DNA from: Ctena decussata
Lineage: Eukaryota > Mollusca > Bivalvia > Lucinida > Lucinidae
NCBI GenBank assembly: GCA_963989385.1
Contig: OZ022512.1
Location: 23,395,899-23,459,898, forward strand
Direction of reading: 5' to 3'
Length of the DNA stretch: 64,000 nucleotides
The position numbers were made by a program, and so were the translations under genes. Positions 21,180 to 32,849 of this stretch are shown piece by piece (positions within the stretch are counted from its first letter, which is position 1; each line of letters begins with the position of its first letter). The notes under the pieces are model-generated. The model had not been told where the DNA came from. It saw only the letters and a list, made by a program, of their open reading frames with translations, and ran no database searches.

Positions 21180-22060
21180 ACTGTTAAGGCAAGCTTAAGA
21201 CGCGTTTAAATTTTGGTGACCTTGATATCTTGATTTTAAGGTCACAGGATGACTAACACATGTAAAATGTTTACTAAAACTGATATATCACATGAGTCTA
21301 TGGCAAGATTTCCACTATTTTCTCCTTCATGACAATGCCAGTTGTTCACTATATTTTGGTGACCTTCACCCCATTATGAAGGTCAAACCCCTACTTACAA
21401 ATGTTTATTGTTTTCTTTTAAATACGATATTGCTCGAACCAATGGAAGGTTTTTCTTTAGGTTTACTAGATATATGATTTGGGACAGTTTTAAGACATGT
21501 TTAGTTACCTTGTCCTATATTTCAAGGTAATAGTCTTGTATGGAGGGAATCTATGGAACCAGATGATGAGTTGTCACCAAGCTTGCATAGGTGTATCATT
21601 GAGACAAGCCTAAGAGCTGATTGCATAGGTTTATCATTGAGGCAAGTTAAAGATATCAATAGAATTTGGTGAACTTGACCTACATTTTCAGGCTACAAGT
21701 GGACGTAAATATGTGAAATTTTAAACTAAAATTCTTACATTATGTATCTCATAAGCTTTTGGCTTGACTTCCACCAAACTTACATTGGTATATGGGTTGG
21801 TTGTGTTTTGGTAACTGTGAACCAAACATCAAGGTCCAATGCCTAAGTTTTCCGGAAAATGTCATATTTCTTGAACCAGTGTTATTTTGTCAGACTTGCA
21901 TGGATATATCGTTTTGACAATTTTAAGATCTTGCATGTAGAATACCTTTTGAACCAGAAAATGGATTATCTCCAAACTTGCATTAATATACCATTGAGAC
22001 AAGTTCAAGAGCTGATTTATTTTGATGAGATTGACCCTATTTCCAAGGTCCAAAGCAGTA
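21180..22060 (+). repeat. Degenerate tandem array with TTGGTGACCTTGACC, about 145-165 bp unit
   Basis: Units anchored on TTTTGGTGACCTTGA or variants near 21213, 21356, 21501, 21665, 21808 and 22020. Most are followed by TTTTCAAGGTCA-like sequence and an ACCAAACTTGCATGGATATA-like block before the next anchor. Strongly diverged; same family as 43990-45110. Confidence 0.75.
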
Positions 22061-22497
22061 GTAAGTAATTATTACTAAGAGTATATCTTTTTTAAGGTTT
22101 TTCAAACTAGTGACTGGAATGTTTATCAGACCCCTGTGGATACATAATTACGGCAAGATGTGGAGGTGACGAGGTTTTAGGTTACGGAAAAAATTTAAAT
22201 GCTCATGCTTATACCAGACTTGATAAATTATATCATCACAGCGACAGTAAAGTCTTAGGGTAATCAAACAAGTGGACAAAAATGTACTGGCGGGGGATAA
22301 GAGAAAAAACGTAGGCATGGACTGGTCGTGGGGGTGGGGATACGGGGGAAGGAGGGGGGCATCTATTTTTTTCTCTGAAAAATATTTCTAGTTGAACGTG
22401 GTATGTCCGTTCAACTGATGTCTCCCGATATATCGTTCACTCGAATGTCATGTATCTCCCTCTGTTCAATACTGATAGTCATATGCACTTCAAGGAT
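22061..22497. other. No gene seen; G-rich patch
   Basis: A G-rich patch lies at 22325-22360. Nothing recognised. Confidence 0.35.
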
Positions 22498-23170
22498 ACA
22501 GTCAGACAAATTATCATCTTAAAGAAATTCTTCAAGAGAATGGATACCATTCAAATAGAGGAACGTCGGCCATACTTCAAAGTTTTGGCAACTCCAGCTC
22601 ATCAGCGACTCTGACAATATTTGATAACGAAAACTAGAGAAAGGCATACAGACATTTCTTGATTTTAATAAGTCAGTCGATTCAAACACTGATATGTTTC
22701 AAAAAGTGTTCAATTAATTAAAAAGCGATGATCTAGAATAAGAGTCTGAACGAACCGAAAATTTCGGATTTTTCGAATATGTATCCTCTTATTTCAGAGG
22801 ACAAAACTAATATATAATCTGAATTATGGACGATATACTGGAGACGTTGGTACGGCCGCCACACGGCACAACACCAGCTGCAGTGAAGTCAAATTATAAT
22901 CTTAAAGAATTATTTTAAAGCAGAAAAAGCATTCAAAAAAAGAAATGTTGGCAATACTTTAAAATGTCGGTTACTCAAGCCTCAGCAGTGATCCTGTCGA
23001 TATCTGGTGACGACATCCTAGAAAAAAGCATCCAGTAATTTCCTAGATTTGAATAAGAAAATCGATTCAAAGACTTATCTGTTTCTAAAAGGGGCCAAAC
23101 AATTAAAAAGCGATAGTGTTTTAACCATTCGAACATTTCGGATTTCTCGAATCCTCGAAATCTTAATTGT
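22498..23170 (+). repeat. Two tandem copies of a dispersed repeat, about 388 bp apart
   Basis: The blocks at 22498-22790 and 22885-23165 share ATCTTAAAGAA, ACTTTAAAATGTCGG/ACTTCAAAGTTTTGG, CTCATCAGCGACTCTGA-like, AATTAAAAAGCGATG and AAATTTCGGATTTTTCGAAT in order. The opening CTTAAAGAGTTCCTTCAAGA-type motif also occurs at 39640 (plus), 29740 and 8430 (both minus). Confidence 0.75.
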
Positions 23171-23815
23171 TTTAATTCCAATTGAATATGGAGATACCCC
23201 TGCTTAATTTGATCGACTGAAAATTAGAGTCGGAAAAAAATAAAGGATAATAACACTTTTTTGTCATCTACCAATAGTGTTATTATTCTGCTTCAAATGA
23301 TTAATTATCAGTCTAATTTTGAGTTTTATACGGATTGTTGACGCCATTAAATTACAGTTGCAGTCGTTCCCTGGACCCTGTAGGGGAACTTCATTACCTT
23401 ATTAATTAATGATAGCATTTACTTAGTTCACTAATGTTAGTGTCCGTAGTGACGTCCGTACGGTCATGATAAATCGGTCGCGTGTTCGATTTCGACGAAT
23501 GTATAATATGTACAAATATATATTCCCATTTTTTGCAAAGCATAATTTAAGCAGTTAGAGGTGACAGATCAGGCATAGACTTTATAGCATTGTTTCATTA
23601 GTGAACAACATTTCACTGTATGATTTTCTGCATAATAGTATAACTCTTAACCTTGCTTCACAAATGTTATCTCCCCTTGAATTGTGCCGCCCAGAGATTT
23701 TCCGTCTGACTTGAAAATGATATACCCTAACCAAATAAAATCTTTATTTGTGTATAAGATAATGATAAAGCAACTGTTTTCTGAATTGTTGTCGCATCTA
23801 ATGATTGACTTCTAT
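23171..23815. other. No gene seen
   Basis: AT-rich flank of the foldback element. Nothing recognised. Confidence 0.35.
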
Positions 23816-25449
23816 CTACAAACCCCGGAAGGGACACGTGCAATATTTTTCTTAATTCGTGGCCACGACTTGATAAGTCGTTCCTTCGAGTTACTATTCG
23901 TTCACTCGACTTAGTATGTCGTTCCCACGACATACTAAGTCGTTCCTTCGAGTTATTATATCGTTACTACGACTTATTATGTCGTTTCCTCGAGTTACTA
24001 AGTCGTTCCCTCAAATTAGTATGTCGTTACCACGACTATTTATGTCGTTCCCTTCACCTAATAAGTCGTTCCGACGACTTAGTTAGTCGTGGCCACGAGT
24101 TGAAACTGCCCTCCTATTGGTCAATTTAACTCGTGGCCACGAGTTAATAAATCGCTCCGATTGGTCCTGGTGTACTGTTGACAAAAACCTTTACCAAGTC
24201 TTCAGATTGGTCTGAATATATACATTTACTAAAAACAGAGGTACCAGACTACTGGCATATTATGCAGACTTGAAAGTGAATATGAATAAGGACGGAGTTT
24301 GAGGATATCTATTATACTCCTAAGCAGCAGATGTTGCGAGTAAACATTAGAACTTTGTCAACAAGGCAACTCTAGTGAGGGATCACGACATGTGTTTTTG
24401 CTGAGAATTAAGAAACATTATCCCAAAGGTGTCCTGGACACCTGCTTTAGTAACAACGACATTTGACTGCATGTTGGAATGATATTTAAGCCATTACAAA
24501 GTAAAAAAATAGGCAATGATGGGTGGATGACTTGCAATTTTACGTCATTTTCAAAAGTATTTAAGTCAGATAAGGACGATGGGCGGGTGATGATGGACGA
24601 ATGAGTGTTTGCAACAGAACCCGGTTTACGGGAGGTTTGATTCTCGCCTCAAGCGGGGCTCGAAGCCGGATCCGCTAGATCAGTAGGCCAGCGCTTAACC
24701 CACTAAGCCACCGACGCTCCTATGGGCAACGATCAGAAAAATCTGGCCAAACTATGCTTAGATTGATATAAAATATAAAGGCTTTACTTGTAGTTGCATT
24801 AACATAAAAAAGCTGAATTACAATGCTTTTTCGGAACATAATGTTGCCTGACTGTTAAATGTGGTGGTTGTGGAGATAAGCAGTCGCGTTAGCATACCTA
24901 ACAAGCAATGGGCTAGGTCAGACGGCCTTTGCCTTCTTGTCAGATTCTTTGCAACAACCGTGTGCTGAGCTACTGGAGACTCCGATCATACTGCTCCAGC
25001 GGAGCAGCACGGCAATGATGTACACTGCCTGCTCGGCTATAAGCGTTAGCTGATGCACAGTCAGCACAATTAAAAAAATCAAGACTCATCCGATTAGCCA
25101 ACGCTGCAGAGTCCAATCAGATCGCTCGGCTTAGCCAGTCTAGCTAGGGTCCACAGACTAGCGCCTGAACAGCGACATACGAAGTCTTGTAAGGGATTTT
25201 ATCATCATTATAACAGGACCAATCAGAGCGCTTTATAACTCGTGGCCACAAGTTAATTTGACCAATTGGAGGGCAGGTATCGACATAATAAGTCACGGGA
25301 ACGACATAATAACTCGTGGTAACGGCATAATAAGTAAATGGAACGAGATAGGAAGCCGTGGTAACGATATGATAAGTCGAGGGAACGACATAATAAGTCG
25401 TGGAAATGACTTAGAAAATATTGCATATGTTCCTTCCGGGGTTCCGTAG
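23816..25449. mobile_element. Foldback-like DNA element with tandem-repeat inverted termini
   Basis: Outer ends CTACAAACCCCGGAAGGGAC and TTCCTTCCGGGGTTCCGTAG are inverted, with CTAT flanking both sides (23812-23815 and 25450-25453) as a possible target-site duplication. The left arm runs to about 24171 and the right arm from about 25214. Both are mostly ~21-bp units of the form CGACTTATTATGTCGTTCCC, themselves partly palindromic, and both end internally in an AACTCGTGGCCACGAGTTAA-type palindrome and a CCAATTGG/GATTGGTCC motif. The left arm has more units (about 10-11) than the right (about 6). The middle, about 1 kb, has a SINE (24565-24720) and no transposase. This matches the architecture of Drosophila FB foldback elements by structure only. 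Confidence 0.88.
24565..24720 (-). mobile_element. tRNA-derived SINE, family S1
   Basis: The minus-strand head has GGTGGCTTAGTGGGTTAAGC (A-box region) and a B box changed to CGGCTTCGAGCCC. The body follows in the same order as the copy at 835-1021. It sits inside the foldback-like element, so it is younger than that element or was carried with it. Confidence 0.8.
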
Positions 25450-26773
25450 CTATCAGATAAAGAAATATTCTTTATATCACCTTGTCTGCTGCAGGTGCTG
25501 CTGGCTCTCAAACAGAATACTTCATTTCCAATAAGGACATAATATTGGGTAAAACTGCAATTTTGACTGAGGGTATGTTGCTCTTGCGCACTCTTCCTTC
25601 ATGCACCTGAATAGAAACTGCAACGAATTCGTAGTTTTGTTATGTTTAGTAAATGTGCATTTTATGAACATAAGTTTTGACATGATTGTATTTACCTTGA
25701 CAAAAATATTGCATTCAGATCATTAGCAGATCAGAAATTCTGCTGTTTCTCAACTGACAACTAATATATTATTCAATCAAAATAAAGGCTAACTAAATGC
25801 CTAAAGTAGGTTACAGGGTAAAAAAGTGTAAGAAACAAAAGGAAGGTCGACAAAGGTCGTGCCCAGTAGGGGGCGTAAACAGCCTTGCAAACAACCTTGC
25901 TGTTTTAGGAACTCCGACATTTGGTCTTCTATCTGCATTGTGTTTCCAAAGGGAACCTTTACACAGTCAGCTCTGGGTATCCAAAGCATTGTTATCTCAA
26001 AGTACCCTCACATCATAAGTACCCGCATATTGTTGAACATTTTTCTATTTTTTTTTGGTTACATTTGAACTTGTGTTATCTCAAACTATGCTATCCAAAG
26101 GTAATTTTTCTGGCACCTGCGGAAAAAAATCGAAAGTTGCACAACCTGGAACCAAGTTTGTCCAGGTGTTGCCCCAAATGTTGTTGTTATTTCAGTCAGT
26201 CACAGAGCAGCGGAGTATTCAATGGGGCTCAGCGAAACGTATTCATGGCTGCGACCCCGCCCCCTCCCTCCCCCTACTTCCGCCCAACACTGCGTCCGAC
26301 GTCAGTCCATTATCAATCGTTTGTTCGGTCCCGTCATCGTCCGTCGATATATTGCACCAAATGTTGTTGTTGTTTCTATTCACATTCCGATTTTCCACAG
26401 GTGGCTTAGCAAAATTTAGATCAAAGCCATTGAAATCAATATATAAAATTAAACACATATATGCTCTATTTTATCTTAATATGGTTTATAATGCAAATAG
26501 TACTAAGGACAACTTTGTGACTGAAACAACGTATGAATTTATGTCAATGTTATGGAAAAAATACACTAATGGCCTATCTCCAACAGCAATTGTCTTTATT
26601 TTGAAAGATAGAAGGAATAAGAGCCTTCAGATAATTGAAGACAAGAATTAGTATCATATTATTCTCAGTGGTCGTCACATAATTAGTCAACTTAAAATAC
26701 ATTTTAATCGTGCGATATGGTTGATAGTAGCATAATTACAGGAGCCTTACTTGTCACGGCTAAGCCCTACTAT
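25450..26773. other. Overlapping ORFs without recognised domains
   Basis: Two overlapping plus-strand frames of 162 and 198 codons lie at 25921-26409 and 26055-26651, with shadows on the other strand. Neither has a domain, signal sequence or repeat I recognise, and both pass through a C-rich low-complexity patch near 26253-26290. An ATGTTGTTGTTATTTC-like sentence recurs near 26178 and 26361, which suggests an old local duplication. I do not call a gene. Confidence 0.4.
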
Positions 26774-27012
26774 CTGAGCCGCGACACGGCAAAATCAACA
26801 AAGGTGCATGTGCGTCCAGCGAAACTTTAGATCAGCCTTTGGCATCCGACCAGTCTGATCAGAGTCTTTACTGTCCGCATGGAGGTTAGACCCTTACCTA
26901 CCGTTTAAGCGCACAGCAAAGACGCTGTTTAGACTGAGCGACTGCACAGTCTGATCTGAGTCTTCGCTAGGCACACATGTGACTTTCTGGGATTTGTCAT
27001 GTCCCGGCTCAT
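26774..27012. mobile_element. MITE family B, copy 4
   Basis: Left end TGAGCCGCGACACGGCAAAA, right end TTTGTCATGTCCCGGCTCA; inner arms carry GCATCCGACCAGTCTGATCA and a diverged complement. About 239 bp. It lies immediately 3' (on the minus strand) of the LINE relic at 27142-28650. Confidence 0.88.
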
Positions 27013-27141
27013 CTGTTCCAGTTAAGATTCATCAAAAATTAATTACTTTAAATTCATCTCATCTCCCAGTAATGAGCCGGGTTCTTCTGGAAAATTCTCA
27101 TGCATATGCGCTAATTACAGGTGTCACCGAAGGTCCACTGT

Positions 27142-28650
27142 TCAGGTTAAAAACAGGATAAAAACATGGTACGCTTGTCTTTGTACAACGGCGCCGATCC
27201 TCGCACTGAAGACATCTTTGGATGGCTCTGTAATGATCTCAGCGGGAAGACTGTTCCGCAGCCGGGTGCTGGACTGAGAGAAGGAATGCTTGTAAGCGTT
27301 GACGCTGCAGTAAGGAACCAGAAATTTGTTGGCTTGTCCTCCCTGCGGGGGTTTGTATTGACGCTGCCTGGATATGCACAAGCTGTTTAATGATCCGGTA
27401 GAGTCAAAGCAGGTAAATTCGGACAGGATGTGAATTCGGACAGTGACGTTGATTCCTTTATATGTTAGTTGTTTGGATTAAAACAAAAATATCTGGACAA
27501 GCATTGAAAATCCTGATGAGCCGCCTCATCTCGATTTTCAATGTTTGCAATGGTCCAAATGTACCCGTTGTCAGAAGTTACCCGACTCAATCTACAGCAT
27601 AACTGCCTTGACCTGTTGGCGGCGGGATTAAAGATGTTCCAATTCCAATCTTGGATCATGGATGATACACTATTGGTGCGCTGATAGTCGATGTAACAAC
27701 AACTTGCTGCATGGTGTGGTATGGTTTCCAGCTTGCTGATATTGGATTTGGTATGAGGGTCCTTTACTGCGGCTCCACACTCAAGTTGCGGCCGCACCAA
27801 TAACTTATATCAGGTGGCCGGCACATCCTCAGGGCATGCAGGCAGATTTCTTCTCAAGAATGATACAGTGTTGCTTTCTTCTTGTCTATATATTTATTTC
27901 TCGGCTGGTGCTTCAACTTGGGCATTCCAGGATAGCGGAGCTATCGATGGTGACGCCTAGGTACTTAGCCGTGGTCGTCTGCCTGAGAGTCTCTCCATGG
28001 ATGTTGTAATAATGGCTGATGTTTCCTTACTTTGTATTGCGTACGGCCCCAAACTTGTTGGGATAAAACTTCATTTGCCAATAATGTTCCAAATTTTGTT
28101 GTTGGCCCAGGTCCTCCTGTAGTGCCGATGTGTCCACCCTAGAAACCATTGTGCGGTATAAAAGCAGTCGTCGGCCATGAGGCTGGCTATTAATCCTACC
28201 TTTTGTGGGAGACCGTTGACGAAGACCAAAACAGCAGTGCACCTAGGGCTGTTCTTGGGATACCCCTAAATTCACTGAAGATGACGATGAGGCCTTTCCA
28301 TCAAGGACTACCTGCTGGGTTCTTCCTCCTAAGCTAATCTAAAGTCTTTCCTCGGATCCCATAATGGTACAATTTAAATTGCAATGCGTTCATGGGCAAC
28401 ATTGTAGAAAGCCTTTGAAAAATCCTGCAGAAAAGCATTTATTTGTTACTGATTTGTCAATCCGGTGGCAAGGTCCTGAAGGGTACTGAGTAGTTTTTTC
28501 TCACAGGATTTTTGTTTCCTGAAACCATGTTGTTGGTCCGAGAGGATATTTTTCAGCTCCAGGAATTTCATGATGTGGCTGTGGACTATCTGTTCCATTA
28601 CCTCACTTTGCTAGTGACTGAAGTCAAACTTTGAATCGTTACTCTTGTCG
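27142..28650 (-). pseudogene. CR1/Jockey-type LINE reverse transcriptase relic, 3' part
   Basis: Minus-strand homology runs from 28600 down to 27142 in several frames. It starts with a palm segment MEQIVHSHIMKFLELKNILS followed by DQQHGFRKQKSCE, then FLQDFSKAFYNVAHERI. Next come a damaged G-x-P-x-x-LGxLLF region near 28250, MADDCLLYR near 28175 (an FADD box with F lost) and a LVRPQLECGAAVKDPHTKSN-like segment near 27790. A C-terminal NAYKHSFSQSSTRLRNSLPA near 27300 completes the usual order of a LINE ORF2 without RNase H. Frameshifts and at least one stop interrupt it. A 188-bp MITE (27401-27588) splits the last two segments. The upstream part continues at 29640-30270 after about 1 kb of inserted repeat. 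Inactive. Confidence 0.85.
27401..27588. mobile_element. MITE family A, full copy inside LINE relic
   Basis: 188 bp, starting GAGTCAAAGCAGGTAAATTC and ending in an inverted, more diverged GTTACCCGACTC. The centre is a hairpin with arms CATTGAAAATCCTGATGAG and CTCATCTCGATTTTCAATG. It interrupts the LINE thumb region, since the translation reads through into MITE sequence. The right half matches 1-138. Confidence 0.85.
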
Positions 28651-28689
28651 CCTTGATTGAACTGGGTGGTACTATGCACCTATCTAGTG

Positions 28690-29640
28690 TGTGGCTTTCG
28701 TTAATGCTGTGGAGAATGAGTCAGCCATTATGAAATCTGATCTGTTCCTGTGACCTTGAATGAATTTAAAAGTGAGGAGGAAAATTCTCAGGAACTGACA
28801 CAATTCGATTCCAGATCCAACCCAAGACACCATATGAGACAGAGACAACACAAAACTAGTCATCACCAAAGACAAAACAAGGAGCAGACCTGTGAATAGC
28901 CATTTACTATGTAGGTGGTCAACGAGCTAGCCTGAACATCACAAACAATTTATCGATAACAGACATAGCAACTAACAACACATAAAACAACCAAGAAGAT
29001 CAAAAATAGAACTGCCGCCTTGGGACGGCCAGTAATGAAATTACTTGGATACTTAACCGGTTTGCGGTCGACCAACCCTCGCCCTTTGTTCTGCCTTTAT
29101 TCGTCAGATACTTAATTGTTCAACCCAACAAAGACAACCACCGCCCACACAACTGTCTTAAAAACGCTCCAACCCTGACAATAAGAACAAATTACACGTA
29201 AAACATTAAACGTCTATTTTAAAATTTACCTATTTTCAATTTTATAATGTCAGAGCTAGCCTTCACATAACAAACTATATATTAAAAGAGTCAAAGCGAT
29301 AAACAACACATGAAACAATCAAGAATAACCAAAACAGAAGTACTGCTTTGGGACGGCCAGCAATGAAATTTCGGGAGGGCTTAACAGGTTTGCGGTCGAG
29401 CCCTTGTACCTGCTCTGGTTTATCAGACACTTAGTTGTTCGGTTTGCGTGGAAGATTCCTTACTCATATTTGTAATATCTCAGGAACATAGAAATCAAAA
29501 TAAAAACTGAGATAAAACATAAAACAAACATGAGGACTCACAGAATTAGCAACTCTGAAATGCTGGAGCAAAAGAAACCTACCAGTTAAACCACAGTTAA
29601 GCCCTTCAGAGTCTTCCTGACGCTTTTTTTTCGCGAAATC
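28690..29640. repeat. Repeat block inserted in LINE relic, two 330-bp units
   Basis: CCTTGGGACGGCCAGTAATG near 29014 and CTTTGGGACGGCCAGCAATG near 29346 mark two units about 330 bp apart. Each is followed by GGTTTGCGGTCGA and a TATCAGACACTTAGTTGTTC-like phrase. A third copy with ACCGCCTTGGAACGGTCAGT occurs at 44430-44785. The block separates the two collinear parts of a LINE, so it is an insertion. Confidence 0.75.
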
Positions 29641-30270
29641 ATAGGGGAAGAACTGACGAAGCAATGCCTTGTCCGAGATCTGATCTTGAATGCTTCCCAT
29701 TGTCCTTCTTGTGAATGTATTCCCTGCTCTTGAGGGAACTCTTTAAGATTTTATTTAGCGTATCTAACTGGGTAGACTCGGATGAGACTTGATTATTCAG
29801 TAACTCTACCCTGGCTTGTGCTTCAGAGTAACGCACACCATCTTTCTTTAGGGGTGCAACACCAGTGCTGTAACTTTTCATACTCTTGTAGTTAGAACAT
29901 AGTTTTTTTATTGTTCGAGCCACAGTCGGTGATGATGTCCCTGACATAAGAGTATCTGGCGTCCTGGCATAAAGCCTGGTGAGTCCTCAGGATGTCTCTA
30001 CATTTTTTCCAATCTGTCTGCAGATTGGTTAGTTTCGTTGTTTATGCTCGTTTGAAGGTCCTCTTCTTCCTTCTGGCTTGACGTTTCACCTGTCGATTAT
30101 ACGAAGTCTGGCTTAGTCGCGCTGAGTTGAATTCGAAGGGACGAAGACATTCAATATTTCAGTGCACTTCTGTTTGAAGACTGACCACAAAGAGTTGACC
30201 AGTGTAGACGTGTCAGACGTTCTGATGAAGACAGCGGTGAATTTGTCTAGTTCGTTTGTTTGAAGATCTG
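29640..30270 (-). pseudogene. LINE ORF2 relic, linker upstream of RT domain
   Basis: The minus-strand frame near 29947-29760 encodes STGVAPLKKDGVRYSEAQAR followed by VELLNNQ, the conserved linker just before the reverse transcriptase domain in CR1/Jockey-type LINEs. Further upstream (30100-29950, other frames) are LTNLQTDWKKCRDILRTHQ-like pieces. It is collinear with the RT relic at 27142-28650 and once belonged to the same copy. The last 110 bp (29640-29750) match the dispersed CTTAAAGAGTTCCTTCAAGA repeat rather than the LINE. Confidence 0.7.
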
Positions 30271-31011
30271 TTTTATACTGTTAATTATATGGCAACAAAG
30301 AAAGTTGTAACAGGTCAATGTACTGTTTTCAGTCCCTTTCTTTTGTTGTTTTGTTATACATTAATGTATAACAAATAAATTTTATTAGTTGAAGCTCTAT
30401 TTTATGTGGCGGCGGCTGTATTACGTTAAAAATTACTACGTCGAAAGGATGCATATATGCTGTATGCCAGTAACAAATGGCGTGCAATTAAATATCCTCT
30501 TAAAACTGAAAAAGACTGAACAAATGTGCAAATGATAACAAATAATCATCTTTTATCAGCAGATTACTATTTGTCAGGGCTGTGACAATAAGAAGCATTA
30601 CTTGTCTTTAAAACATAAGTGAGCACCAAAACGTCAGTCAGACTTCCGGATTATACATCTCAAGAGGCAATGTATAGGCCATATGTAATCATTTTATTAA
30701 TTGTTAAAACGCTAGCTAGACAAACATAATCAAATGTTGTCAAAAACAAAAAAATACTTTTTTAACCTTTATCCATTTCGGTAAGGCTTCATGGCTAACT
30801 TAGGTTTGGCATTTGAACTCATTTCTCAAACGGCCTTCATAAAAAAAAAGCTTAGAATGTCCTTTAGAAGTTGTTCCTTACAAACAAAGAACAAAAACGG
30901 ATGCTAATACTTACAAACTGGCATATCCTACGCCACCTATTGATTAATCAACACATCTTGACAAGTTTATTAATACATAATGACGCTGCTCATACAGTTA
31001 AATATCAGCAG
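30271..31011. other. No gene seen
   Basis: AT-rich, no recognised structure. Confidence 0.35.
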
Positions 31012-31225
31012 CATCATAATATCAACACGATAAACAATCTGTAACCATCAATATGATTCTAACATGAACATTATCGGTAGCCATAAATATCATCAGAACA
31101 TGAACACGAAAATGATCTGTAACAATCAATATTATCATAATATCAATATGAAAAACATTCTGTACCCATAAAGGTCATCATAACATGAACACGAAAAATA
31201 ATCTTTAACCGTCAATACCACCATT
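31012..31225. repeat. Minisatellite, about 43-bp unit, five copies
   Basis: Units of the form AACATGAACACGAAAAATAA, then TCTGTAACCATCAATATCATCAT-like sequence, beginning near 31018, 31061, 31094, 31137 and 31180. Moderately diverged, one unit shortened. Confidence 0.8.
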
Positions 31226-32349
31226 CAAAAAATACCTGTCCGACAGAGAAACAATACGTGTCCAAGCATTGTCATGAACTATCCATCTGTGAAATTTCAA
31301 AACCCTACGCCAAGTCGTTCTAAAGCTTAGAGGCTGTAAAGTTATTGACTATCCGGGGAAATAACTCCTCGATTAATAATGCAGAGTTATCTAACCATTT
31401 GCTAAAATATTTACTCATCAAGGAGTTCTAACAAACCAAATAATCAGAGTCCTAGATCAAGCGGTTCAAAAGCTGAAAAAATGTCAAATTCAAACAAGGG
31501 CACAACTCAGTCGTTTTCGACGAAATGTGCCCAAAAGTAAATCAGTTCTTGCACATCTCAACATCAACTTGTATACTAATCATCAACATCCTAGCTTAAA
31601 CAGTCACTGTGTTATTGTGATAACAAAAGTTTGTTATATTTTCGACAAATGGGAGGCATATATAAACGAACAAGTCAGATGGCGGTTAAAAAATAACTTA
31701 ACGTGGCCGTTCATCGTTATGAAGATCTACTCATATACTTATGAAATTTCAAAACCCAAGGCCAGCAGTATATCGGCTTAGATGCATTAGGCGTTACGAA
31801 CGTACTGACGAACCACCAAACAGACAAGGCAAAAGCAATATTTCCCCTCAACTTCTTCACAAAAACACAAAGGTCAAATCTTTAGGAGAGGGAGATTATG
31901 ATGATAACAATAATGATAATAATAACAATAATAATAAATAACAGTAATACTAAAAATAATTCGTGTAAATGTTAGGCAAGACTATAATAAGATTATCTTT
32001 GTTTCTAGTTACAGAGTCCATAGACCGCGAGAGAGCAATAATTGTAAACAAATAAATGAACTAAAGGTTGTATCAACATTTTATGTTTATAAACAAGATT
32101 TTCTCTATGTTTTGCGTTAGTTTGGCTCTCAGTGAGTAAATGGGTTTAGGTCTTATTCAATTTAATTCCAGGATGCAACATGTTAAAATAGATTACAAAC
32201 AATACAGAGCACATGATATATATTTGAAAACAAAACGAAATACATGTACAATGTACGACAGGTTATAAACAAACCCGTATCTACTATATGTGACAAACTA
32301 TAATATACATCACACTGTCACAGATTTTTCTCAGTCGAAAAAGGCGAGA
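31226..32349. other. No gene seen; simple AAT-rich tract
   Basis: A GATAATAATAACAATAATAA tract lies at 31898-31940. The 84-codon and 66-codon ORFs nearby have no recognised domain, and the second ends in the simple repeat. Confidence 0.4.
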
Positions 32350-32491
32350 AAGGTTTGATTGACCTCGACTTTAACGTCCCACCAACAACTAGGTCATGCG
32401 GTGACGGAACCTAGGTTTAAAGTCTCATTCCGAAGACCGGAGGAGCGGGGGATCGATCTTGTTATCCACTACACTATTTCCGCTCCTTAAA
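32350..32491 (-). mobile_element. tRNA-derived SINE, family S2
   Basis: Minus-strand head GGAGCGGAAATAGTGTAGTG (A box TAGTGTAGTGG) and a B-box-like AGATCGATCCCC, then a body with GTCTTCGGAATGAGA, GCATGACCTAGTTGTTGGTG and GGGACGTTAAAG. It matches the order at 5512-5620. Confidence 0.75.
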
Positions 32492-32849
32492 AGTAGGAAA
32501 GGTAATGAGAATAAAGCAAATCCAACGGTGCATACAACGTCAAAACCACGTTGTGTCGACCACATGGGCGTCTTACTGCCTTCCACATGACACCACTTCG
32601 ACACTGCAAGGCCGATTAGAAATAAGGGTACGTAAACTTACACACTGTTATCAGCTGAAAAAAGTTCATCATCTCTTACCTTAAATGCTTTTTATGTATG
32701 AATATCTAGATTTGACAAAAGTTCAGAATTACTGGAATTCATAAAGTAAAACGATAGGCAATGATCAGGAATTAATACAATCAAATCCCACATCCCGCTC
32801 TCAAAATCAATAGGGAAATAAGCACACAAGTTCAACAAATTTATACAAA

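Noticed and set aside
25921..26651. Protein-coding gene from overlapping 162- and 198-codon frames
   Set aside because: Two frames overlap on the same strand with shadows on the other, pass through C-rich simple sequence, and show no domain. Most likely chance in a repeat.
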